NCBI GenBank assembly: GCA_944474755.1
Contig: OX104112.1
Coordinates: 93,447,756-93,511,755, forward strand
Direction of reading: 5' to 3'
Source: Limnoperna fortunei
Taxonomy: Eukaryota; Mollusca; Bivalvia; Mytilida; Modiolidae
Length of the DNA: 64,000 nucleotides
Below the pieces are notes generated by a model that was given only the letters and a program-made list of their open reading frames with translations, ran no database searches and was not told the DNA's origin. A program made the position numbers and the translations under genes. Of this stretch, positions 1-10,800 are shown in pieces. Position 1 is the first letter of the stretch. Each line of letters begins with the position of its first letter.

Positions 1-925
1 AGCCATCAAAGGGAGGTATACAGAACATCCTCATCACAGACCATTTTACTCGCTATGCCCAGGCGGTGCATACCCGAAATCAGACTGCACGAACCACTGC
101 TGAAGCACGCATTAACAACTTTGAAGTCCATTAGGTATCCCTAAGAGATTACATTCGGACTAAGGGACCAACTTCGTGAGTGACTTGATAAAATAACTGT
201 CAACTGTTAGGCATACAGAAATCAAGGACCATGCACTCCATACCATCCGATGGGTAACGGACTACCAGAGCGCTTTAACAGAACACTCTTAGACATGTTA
301 GGAACCTTACAGCCACACCAAAAAGCCGATTGGAAAAAAACACGTTGCCACGTTAGTGCATGCCTACAACAGCACACGGCATGAAGCACCATTTTTTTTT
401 ATGTTTGGTAGGGAACCTAGCCTACCTGTCGATATTGCGTTTGGACTTGCTACAGAAACCTGTCACCAACCAAGGTCCAAGTACGTTCAAGAACTAAGAC
501 AGAGACTGGTCCAGGCCGGAAACGCACACTTTACAGGAATTTACTTTTGCCTGTTGGGCAGATCAGGGAACGTAAACCAATTCCAGCTCCAAGATCAGCC
601 CGGACACCTGTGCCAAGGCCACAAACAAGAGCAGTAAAGGAGCAGAATCAACCAGAACCATCGGACTTGGAAGAAACAGAGAGCGAAGATGAGATATTTG
701 TGTCTGTTAGAATAGTACCAACACAGTCTTTCATTACTTTTTGTTTACGTGACGGTTTATTTTCAGGTTTAGAAAAACAGGCTGGCCAGGCATTATTTTC
801 TGTCATCACCAAGGAATATGTTATTACTTTTAATTTGTTAACACATTTAATGTTTTATTTTATAACGCAGATTTTGTTCTCTTTCCAGCCTTGACAGGGA
901 CATCATTTAACAGCCAAGGGGAGTA
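1..925 (+). pseudogene. Ty3/Gypsy-type retrotransposon pol 3' end (integrase remnant)
   Basis: Conceptual translation of the first kilobase gives pieces of a retroelement integrase: near 30-110 a stretch reading ILITDHFTRYAQAVHTRNQT, typical of the integrase catalytic core, and at 356-450 AYNSTRHE...FMFGREPSLPVDIAFGL, the usual C-terminal part of Gypsy integrases. The reading frame is broken several times between these pieces (stop near 134 and frame changes), so no intact protein remains. The 5' part of the element (gag, protease, reverse transcriptase) lies outside the window. It is followed by a purine-rich tract and a probable LTR. The class call rests on motif recognition; the exact family is not known. 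Confidence 0.8.
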
Positions 926-1331
926 TGTGGCAGAGACATTGTTTATAATTGTGTTAATAAAGTATGAATAATTCATTACAGAGTTTAATAACATATTTTA
1001 CAGTAAATTGTCTGTTCTATTTATTGTACTTATATAAACCAATGAAGAGCCTCTACTGGCAATGGTCACTTTAAGAGGGAGACTTCTCTATGTCTCTGAT
1101 TGGTTAGTTTCTTTGGTCAGAGGTCCTTATATTAATGTTATCTGGGTTGAACTGGGCAGACTGGTTATACGAAAATAGGTAGAGGTGATGGCATAAGTTG
1201 TCGTTGAAATTGTTGTATGGTATCTGATGCGAATTGAGATTATTCTGTTTGTAAATCTAGATTTTCATACTCAGACACATCAGTAGAAGTTAATACTTTG
1301 TCAGAACGCTTCAGTGGCCCTTTGTACCACA
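926..1331 (+). repeat. probable 3' LTR of the Gypsy-type element
   Basis: A purine run AAGGGGAG at 916-923 looks like a polypurine tract and is followed two bases later by TGTGGC, the expected TG start of an LTR. A TATA-like stretch lies near 1031. A CA end at about 1330 is the best guess for the right edge, but no second LTR is in the window for comparison, so that edge is uncertain. Confidence 0.5.
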
Positions 1332-2355
1332 TACATGGGGAAATTTGTAATAATAATAATACTACCAATCCTTAAGATCGAAGTTCAGTTGCACCATTCT
1401 GAAAAAATAACTGCGGTTTGCGCCAGGTCATTGGCCTTTTTTCTAGAACCGTATGTGCATACAAGTAAAGAATACTACAAATATTTGATAACAATCACTA
1501 TTGGTTACACTAACGTTCGAAGTGATTTTTTAAATCGAGAATGGCACTTTGCCTATTCCCATAAAAGCACAAATCTATTCCGACATATTTCTGACTAACG
1601 ATAAGGATAATAAGAAGTCATCTTTAATATTAACCACAACAATAGCTAATCTAATAAAAAATAAATCTTTCAGTTGCTCCACCTTTTTTGTTATTTTCGC
1701 TGCATTAACAAAATAGAGCATTTAAGGGGACATTAAATGATAATCCACCACGTTGAATTGTTTTAATATTAACAAACACATTTTACTTATCAGCACACAG
1801 GAACAGCTGAGCAGGATAACAATCCATCACAGACGACAATTTTTACCTTAACCCTGGACTGATAAAAAATATTTCAAATTGGCACTGCTCAAAAACTACA
1901 AATGGGTTTTTTAAAAAATCTGTTGCTAAAAACCGCCAATTGTCGACCAAAAAACCTTGAATTGGCGAAAACTACAAATTGGATTGTGCTGAAAATCAAA
2001 CTTGGTCTTCATTTTATGGTATTTAATAGCTTTTGTGTGGCGGGGTATAAAAAGAGAGAGTAAGTGAAAGATTTAATTTTAATTACTAGATTGCAACACG
2101 AGCAGACAATAGTGTGGAGAAAACTTGTTGAACCAACAATCGGAGGAACATTCTGTATTATTTTACGATACATTTATCTAAGGGATCTATAGGTAAATAA
2201 TATTAACTTCACATGTCTTGGCTTCAGTGACTAGCTTGGTTTAAATCTGATTTGAGGATTAAAACAAGGCTTCAAAAGTTTTATCAAATAGCAAAAAGAC
2301 CTTTTCAACCACCCACAAGAACATTTCTGCCATTTTAGTTCCTATAAATCAAAGG
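1332..2355. other. AT-rich DNA without recognised genes
   Basis: No ORF with a recognisable product is seen. A short tract at 1890-2000 repeats the theme of AAATTGG next to AAAACTACAAAT, probably an old degenerate repeat. Nothing else stands out. Confidence 0.5.
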
Positions 2356-2565
2356 ATACTCGGTGACTGAGTGGTTAAGGTCGTTAAGTCATCAACTATT
2401 GTGTGCCTGTCATCTGCAGCACTGAGGTTGTTGCCTTAAGCTATGTTGCAGTGAGGGTGTGCTAGACTTCAACCTAAATTGAAAGGATTGCGAGTTTTTT
2501 CTGTGGAAGGACAAGGGTTTTCATTAGGCACACGGGCTTCTTCCAAAAAAACTGAATGCCATAAA
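2356..2565 (+). mobile_element. tRNA-derived SINE, diverged
   Basis: The head reads GGTGACTGAGTGGTTAAGG, an A-box-like pol III promoter typical of tRNA-derived SINEs, and is followed by a degenerate B-box-like GAGGTTGTTGCC. The body ends in the ...TTCTTCC..AAAACTGAATGCCATAA sequence shared with the other SINE copies in this window (10965, 11307, 50445, 52795). It is diverged and has no clear target duplication. Confidence 0.55.
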
Positions 2566-2723
2566 ATAGATTAGATGAATGTAGCATTAAACCAGTTTGA
2601 TGTCTGATGTCTTAAGAATATTTAGAAAACCATGACACAAATAGTTCCACATGATATTGGATTTAAAATTAGCCCTAAAGACATAAACATGGTTAACATC
2701 AATACCAGAATGATCTACATATA

Positions 2724-4345
2724 CAGTCCGTTAAGCATCACCTAAATATTTTCTGAAATAATTTTATTACAAAACGATTCATTCAGCATCTGATGCATTT
2801 ATGCAATGCTTTCAAACAATACCTTTATAAAACATACAGGTAAGATGACAATAATTAGAGTTTTAAAGCGTAAAGACCGGTTTCAAAAACTGGTCTTGCT
2901 TCGAATTAACAGACTGACTTTGAATCAAATAGCCTTGTTCGATTGCACGTGGATATTCTGGTTAGTTATTATCTTTTCGAGACTTTTCAACATGGTAAGA
3001 CGAAAATTAAGTATCGCCGAACGCTGGCAAGCAATTGGAATGAAAAATGCTGGAATGATTAACCGCCAAAAGCAGCCAATTTTGGGGTGAACAACTCTGT
3101 TATTAGCAGACTTGTTGCGAGGCATAGACAGACAGGGTCAATCGAGGACCGCCCAAGATCTGGAAGACCCCGTAAAACAACCCCTAGAGAGGACCGCTTC
3201 CTTGCTTGTCAAGCCAGATTGCACCCCTTTTCAACAGCAGGCCAGTTACGAGGAATGTGGCCTTCTGGTGGTCCAATCAGTGACAAAACAGTTATTCGGA
3301 GGCTTCACAGATCTCGTTTACGTGCCCGCAGGCCTTTGAAACGACCAGAACTGACAAGATGGCACTGCCAAGCACGAAGGGAGTGGGCAAGACATCATCG
3401 TCACTGGAATCTAAGATGCTGGAGACGTATTCATTGGTCAGATGAAAGCCGCTTTCTGTTGAAGCCTTTTGACGGTCTGATACGTGTTTGGCGGCAAAGG
3501 AATACAGCTTTGGATAGAAACCATATTGTAGGAACAACTGCATTCGGTGTTGGCGGCGTTACTGGATGGAGATGCTTTTCACGTGACTGCAAGCTCACTT
3601 TACAGATTCTCAACGATACATTGATTGGTCTGAAATACCGCGATGACATCTTGGATGGTCATGTTGGGCCACATTTTGACAACCATGCTCTTGCAGACAG
3701 ACCAATGTTTCAAGACGACAACGCTCGACCCCATCGAGCCCGTGTTGTGAGGGACTTTATTGAAACAGAAGCCATTGACACACTTCCATGGCCAGCCATG
3801 TCACCGGACATGAATCCGATTGAGCATGTGTGGGACTTTATCGGGCGAAAAGTCAATCAACGGAACCCAAGACGCCAAAATATTCGAGAATTAGAAGAAT
3901 TGTGGAAGAATGGCAGAGATTTCCACAGTACAGACTTAGGCGTTTGGTTGCTGGAATCAGGCGGCGTGTTGAACATTTACACCGGAAGCGTGGAGGTTAT
4001 ACCCGATATTGATGGAAAATACGCCAAACGACAGTCCATTTGTTACTCTTTCACCTCAGGACTTGTTGAATGACTGTAATTTTGTAAACAATGAAAAATT
4101 TTGTGTCAAACTAAAACTTAAAATCACCTATTGTTTTGTTGTTTTTTGGCCTAATTTTTGTGATCATTATTAGACCACTAGAATTTAATTTTACAATTTG
4201 AGGGTTTAAATAAAGAATTTTACAGGTTCAAATTTCCTAATGATATATACATTTTCATACAAATTAAACATTTTCTCATTTGTTTATGTTATTGAAAGAA
4301 GATTAGATCCGGAAACGTATGTGATGCTTAACTTTTGGCGGACTG
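2724..4345 (+). mobile_element. Tc1/mariner-type DNA transposon, inactive
   Basis: The element is bounded by TA dinucleotides (2722-2723 and 4346-4347) and starts CAGTCCG, ending CGGACTG. The inverted termini share CAGTCCG followed by TTAAGCATCAC, but the left end lacks a 7-base CCAAAAG segment that the right end keeps. Inside is one broken transposase gene. TA target duplication and CAGT termini are established hallmarks of the Tc1/mariner superfamily. It lies just downstream of the ATMIN 3' end, in opposite orientation. Confidence 0.9.
2992..4013 (+). pseudogene. Tc1-like transposase with two frameshifts
   Basis: Starts MVRRKLSIAERWQAIGMKNA (2992), the first helix-turn-helix, in one frame. 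It shifts near 3065-3075 into the frame carrying VNNSVISRLVARH and a second HTH plus the basic RPRSGRPRKT hook. The catalytic domain shows HWSDESRF (first Asp), FQDDNARPHRA (second Asp) and SPDMNPIEHVWDF (Glu). The spacing between second Asp and Glu is 34 residues, so it is DD34E. A second frameshift near 3905 moves the C-terminus (EEWQRFPQYRLRRLVAGIRR) to another frame. About 340 residues would be expected for the family. The breaks mean it is no longer functional. Confidence 0.9.
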
Positions 4346-4801
4346 TATATTTTTATAAATAATTCTGAGCAGAGGTCATCTTAGTTTTCGAATCAACACG
4401 ATTTTCAATGCATACATGTATGTGCATGCAAACGATCACAGGAAACCACATTGGATTTAACATCTAGAAACACTTTTATAGTTATATTCTGGACATGAAC
4501 AGTTAACTACATGTAAACAATTAATGAAGTCATTATATTTCAGAAATAACACAAAAATAAAAATAACTCTAATAAACAAGCTTAACAAAATCACAGCAAA
4601 TTTGTATAACTGATAAATATTTGCACATTATCTGCGTTCATCAATTCTCCTTTTTTTCTACAGAATTCAACATCCCACTTTAAAATCCTATAAGCACCAC
4701 TATATCAATAACGGCAGCTGAATTACCCAAAATCTTTTCATCTATTTTCTGTTTATGAATGAGAAATGTACATGTAACTAACACATTTCAAATTTGAATA
4801 C
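4346..4801 (-). other. 3' flank / probable 3' UTR of ATMIN
   Basis: AT-rich sequence immediately downstream of the ATMIN stop codon (minus strand). No ORF or repeat is recognised. No canonical AATAAA was found on the minus strand here, so the poly(A) site is not defined. Confidence 0.4.
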
Positions 4802-7800
4802 TTAGTGATCCAGTTCCGTAAGCAAATCATTTAGTTCTTTCCAAGTGGTTTGCGTATGGGAATCTGTAAGATCACTGTCCATTCCCAATCTCTGTAAAGT
4901 TGTCTGGGTTTGAGAATTTGTCAGTTCATGAGATAAGCGTCCAGAACATGTCTGTGTATGGCTGTCAATGCTTAAGATTTGCTCTGAGGCAGTCTGAGTG
5001 TGAGTAGTAATATAACCATTGGAGTCATTTTGTCCACACATATATGTTTGAGTGTGGTTGTCAGTATTGTAATTATATCCTTTAGTTGAGATTCCTATCA
5101 AAGTGGTTTGAGATTGGTTGTTAATAAGACTGACAGTTTCTGTGGAAAGTCCAGGTGTCATCTGAGTATGTTTCTCAGAAGTGTTAATACAGGTTTCCAC
5201 TGAAAACTTTGAACCAGTTTCAGTTTGTCCATTAACATCATTCAAAGACAGTGTGTAGCAATTAGCGGCAGAATCAAAATGTCTCAATTCGCCTTCTTCT
5301 GGTTGAACCTTCCATTTTGATTCTTCTGGGGCAACAGGGAACATGTCTTCTTTACTACTAATTGGCATTTTAACTTCATGGTGTAAAGGGGTTCCTAAAT
5401 AATTGTGTTCCTTTCCCTGAGATGAGGCTATGAGAGAAGAATCATGTGTGATAGATGTAGGTCCAGTTTCCTGCATTTTGTTAAAAGGCATGTTGTTTGA
5501 AGTGACCGACTCAGTTTCAATCGGTATCATTTCAAGTACTTCAGACACAAGAAATTCCATCTGTTCACTTTGGTATTTGTTTTGAAAATTACCAATGTCA
5601 TCTGGTTTTGTTGAATCAATATTTGGTAAGGGGTTATCATGAAAGGACTGTTGACTTTTATTCAAGGATGTTTGACCTTCAGTCATAGATGACCCATTAC
5701 ACAAGTCTGTTGTATTATAGTTCGTTTTTTCAGTGACTGATGTCTGGGTTCCAAAATTCAGCAATCTTTCATTCATTCCTGTTTGAGTTTCCATGTTAAT
5801 AAGAGACAATGGAGCATCCTCAAAAAATCCATAATCCAGTGTTTGGGTACCAGATGATAAAAGTTCAATAAAGTCAGGGAACTCATCATATGTCTGTGTT
5901 TCAATATTGGAGGAAAGATACGAACTAAATTCAGATGGTGTAAAAGTTTGTGTATTAGCTGATGAACTGCTATTTGTTTGTGTCTCCACATCCAGACTGG
6001 ACATTCCTAAGTCATAATCTTGAGCAGTCTGTGTTTGAATACTGGAAACTAGTGATTCAAGGGACTCGAGGTCAAGGTCCACGGTCTGTGTTTGAATATT
6101 TGTCACTGCAGTTTGTGGATTTGGAGAACCTGCCAAAAAATCAAAAACAATGGTTTGTATGTTCGAATCAGCAAATACAGCAGTTTCACTACCAACACAT
6201 TTATTATTTAGTAATTTAGTTTTTTCTGCAAATTTACTGTTGCTCGACCTTTTGTCTGTGTTTATTCCTACAGAATTAGTTCCCACTCTTGAATTTGAAT
6301 TCAAATCACTTTGTGATAGAAGGAAATCTTGAAAGTCACCTGGATGAGTTTGGACACCAATGTTCTGGGACAAATATAAATTGGTTTCTGTATTTGGCTC
6401 TGAAATTCTACTCCTGTCACCAATGGAAAATGGCGAATTGCTTGATGATAAACTTGAAAATTGAGAGCCTGCTGACATCATTTCAATCTGTGAAGCAGAG
6501 AACTGAGATTCTGTTGATATCATTTCAGCCTGCATTCCTGTGAACTGTGATCCTGTTGATATCATATTGGTCTGCATTGCTGGGAACTGTGATCCTGTTG
6601 ATATCATATTGGTCTGCATTGCTTGGAACTGTGATCCTGTTGATATCATATCAGCTTGCATTTTTGAGTATTGTGATCCAGTTGATATCATATGAGCTTG
6701 CATTTTGAAGTATTGTGATCCTGTTGATATCATTTCAGCCTGCAGTGGTGGGTATTGTGATCCTGTTGATATCTTTTCAGCCTGCAGTGCTAGGTTTTGT
6801 GACCCTGTTGAAATCATCTGTCTTTTTGTATCTGGTAACTGAAATCCTTCAGAAACTGTATTGCTACTATTATTTAAACAGTGAGAATTGTTTGAACCTG
6901 TTTGTGGTGACCCACAATAAAGAGCCTCAGCAGTGTATGGAAAGTATTTGGCAGATGTCCTTGGAGACGTGTCAGTTGTAAAATAATTGTTATTAAACAA
7001 ATTTGTTTCATTTATTGTATTTGATTCCATATTTTCTTTTTGTATCACAGTTGTGCCTTGGGTATGTATTGGAGTAGTTGATTCTCCAATCAAATTGGTA
7101 TATAATTTTTTCCTACTTCCAAATTTCCCTGCCCTGGTAAATTTTTGCTCAGATCTGTGTCCCCTACGCATTTTTAATCTTGGAGTAACTTGAGTTTCTG
7201 TATCTACTAATTTCTGTTTTTCGTTTGGTGTTACTTGTGTGCCAACAGAAGAACTTTCTATTGGTATATTTGCACTGGCCATGGCTTGTTCCAATATATT
7301 ATCACTGGATGTTTGTGTTTGTGCTATACTGTTCTTCTGTTTCTTTTTTGGTGGTACAGTGATTGATGTTTGTATTCCAGAACTAATGAATTTTACTGTT
7401 TGTTTAACTAAATCATTTTCAAGACTCTTAGTTCTAGCATCTTCCATTTGACCAATCACATCTTGAGAATAATTCATATCTATCTGACTAGAAGAATAAG
7501 AATTGATTTGATAATCGTGATCATGTAAATGTACTTGGTTTTCAGGTGCTACATTATTGATACTCAGAATTGACCTGTCAATGTAATATGTATTTTCAGT
7601 GTCCTTTGATTTGATTGGTCGAAGCTTAAACTGATGTTTTATAGCAGCCATTGAGTTACTTGGAACTGGAAGTAGTATAACAGGAATTTTTAACTTATTT
7701 GTTGGAGTTGATTCTTTTGCTAGAACATTGTCTTGCAACTTCTCACATCTATACTCTTCACTTTTCTTTATCTTTTTGTCTTCCTTTTTTCTGTAAAAAA

Positions 7801-10800
7801 AGATATTTGTATTTTGTTTGTTTGTTTGAATGGTGTTTAATGCCACTTTCAGCAATTTCAACTATATCACGGCATTCAGTTTTTTTGGGGGGAAGCAGAA
7901 GTACTTGGAGAAAGGACCTTCGGTAGGAAAACTGGCAATCCTTGTCAATTAAAATTGCCTTCAAGTGCAAGATATTTGTATGAGTACTATTTGCTACATT
8001 GAATCCCGCATTCCATAGATAAAAAATCACTCAATTCTCAGCATACTCTTCAATAAATGGGTAATGAGATATGATGTAGTTGGAAGATAGTTCATGGTCG
8101 GTGCTAAAAACTTTAGAAGGAGCTGATTACAAATAAATACCACATTTTGTAAAATAAGCTGAAAAATTATGTTCCTAAGTCTGGAAAAAAAATTCGATAA
8201 AAATTCCTTGATCAACTCCATGCACAACTTAAATATATGGGTATTCTTTTTGTAAATTTTAAGATATCTGTGTCAAAAACTAGAAGGTTGATTACAGAAA
8301 ATGGTTACAGCCTTTTGTAAATTTGCTGAAAAACGGGAAAATAGCATACATACAACTTCAATGAATGCAATCTTGAAGTTTTAGAATCTGTGAAGTTTTA
8401 GAGATATAGGTTGAAAACTGTAGAAGGAGTTGATTACATGAATTCACTAGGCTACTAAGTCTGGAGAGAAAAAAAAAATTTCCAGAACAATTTAATAATT
8501 GCAGGTGCACAACTAAAATGTGTGATCTGGTTTGAAAACTTTAGAGAAGTTAATGTACAAATTTGTGGTATCTTTGTACCAGGCCAGCTGCCCGAAATCA
8601 CCATAAGAGTTGTTGCAAGTTAACCTCAAGGTTTCACATCCAAACATGTGTCTTTGTTTCTTTTTAAGGTCATAACTGCGAGATTTTTTTTTAAATTCTA
8701 TCGTCTATTGATCATGTGGTCTGTCAACACCTATCATTTATACACCCCTATGGTCCATGGTTTGACTAGTGTCAACTAATATACCTATTACAGGTGGCAT
8801 ATTCCTCTGGGACAGGATGTTGTGTTCTGTAACAATGTGTTAACAAAGCCTCTGATGATATGTATGTACACTGACAAGTTGTACAGGTAAACTTCATTCC
8901 GCAATGACCTTCGTGTCTCCGCCTATCTTTGTCCATTCCAAATCCATTTCCACATTTACTGCATTTAAATTTCTTTTCTGCATGAACTTTCATATAATGC
9001 TACAAGATGACAAGTCAAGAACTTCTATACTTTTCTCATGACGAAGTAAAATCAAATTTTAATTGTGTAAAATATTGAAGAAACAAATGGTATAAGTGTC
9101 ATACATGTAAATCCATGAAATATTAATTTCTATAACAAGTGTGGACACAGAAAAACGTCTCGCCTGCATTCCGCATCAGTAACGAAAATAAATTTCGTCA
9201 TAAGCATTACGTAAATAGCATTAAATATCAGCAGCGGCCTGTATACAAAATATTGTCACCATACCCTGCATAGTTACAGGGGAACAGCCGTAACCCAAAA
9301 ACTTTAACATAGTCGCTGGACCGTGAAATTGAGGTCAAGGTCAGGTGGAACCTACCAGACAGTCATGTACTAGTCATCAGCAACCTATATACCAAATATT
9401 GTCATCCCACCATGCGTAGTTACAGAGGAACTATCGTAACCCAAAAACTTTAACGTAGTCGCTGGACCGTGAAATTGAGGTCAAGGTCAGGTGACACCTA
9501 TCAGACAGTCATGTACTAGTCATCAGCAACCTACACACCAAATATTGTCATCCTACCATGCGTAGTTACAGAGGAACTGTCGTAACCCAAAAACTTTAAC
9601 GTAGTCGCTGGACCGTGAAATTGAGGTCAAGGTCAGGTGACACCTACCAGACAGTCATGTACTACGCATCAGCAACCTATACACCAAATATTGTCATCCT
9701 ACCATGCGTAGTTACAGAGGAACTGTCGTAACCCAAAAACTTTAACGTAGTCGCTGGACCGTGAAATTGAGGTCAAGGTCAGGTGACACCTACCAGACAG
9801 TCATGTACTAGTCATCAGCAACCTATACACCAAATATTGTCATCCTACCATGAGTAGTTACAGAGGAACTGTCGTAACACAAAAACTTTAACGTAGTCGC
9901 TGGACCGTGAAATTGAGGTCAAGGTCAGGTGACACCTACCAGACAGTCATGTACTAGTCATCAGCAACCTATACACCAAATATTGTCATCCTATCATGCG
10001 TAGTTACAGAGGAACTGTCGTAACCCAAAAACTTTAACGTAGTCGCTGGACCGTGAAATTGAGGTCAAGGTCAGGTGACACCTACCAGACAGTCATGTAC
10101 TAGTCATCAGCAACCTATACACCAAATATTGTCATCCTACCATGCGTAGTTACAGAGGAACTGTCGTAACCCAAAAACTTTAACGTAGTCGCTGGACCGT
10201 GAAATTGAGGTCAAGGTCAGGTGACAGGTGACTGACTGGCAAGTACTCATCATAAGCTACCTCTGGACCAAATTTGATGGACCTAGGGCTTGGGCTTACA
10301 AAGATATGAAGCAAGATGTCAAGTGTTTACGCCGCCGCCGCCGCCGGATTCCCATACATATGTCTCGCCTCCAGCGACTTTCGTCGCAGGCGAGACAAAA
10401 ACCTTGCTTGATTTAATATTGCAACTTTTTTCTAATATGTACAGTTATTTATTTACAATGAAAGCACTTTCTTCTTGTGTAGTTTGGACATTTTCGGTTT
10501 GTGAGTTAAAATAATACACATTTTTATACCAATAATTTGGTCATAATAATGTTTTGATATCTTGATAAGCTATTTCTTTTTCTAAACAAAATCTTACAGC
10601 AAAAAAGTAATTAAAGGTTGGTGAAATGAGCAGTAATCATTCATGTTTTTATAAGGTCTTGAAAGTTTACATAAAAATAAATTAAAACTTCTATTTATGC
10701 ATTATAAGCATACCTGCTTGAGATTAGCCATTGTAGTAAAATGCCTCTCTGACTTTTCATTATAAATACAACCTCCAGCTGGACAGTGGTACTCTGTGTA

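Noticed and set aside
7791..7861. ATG at 7861 as the start of the long ATMIN frame
   Set aside because: It lies in the SINE tail and intron; a TTTTTTTACAG acceptor at 7791 joins in phase with the zinc-finger exon at 8785, so this ATG is not the start.
9226..10226. CRISPR array
   Set aside because: The repeats are 146 bp, contiguous and without unique spacers, in an animal intron.
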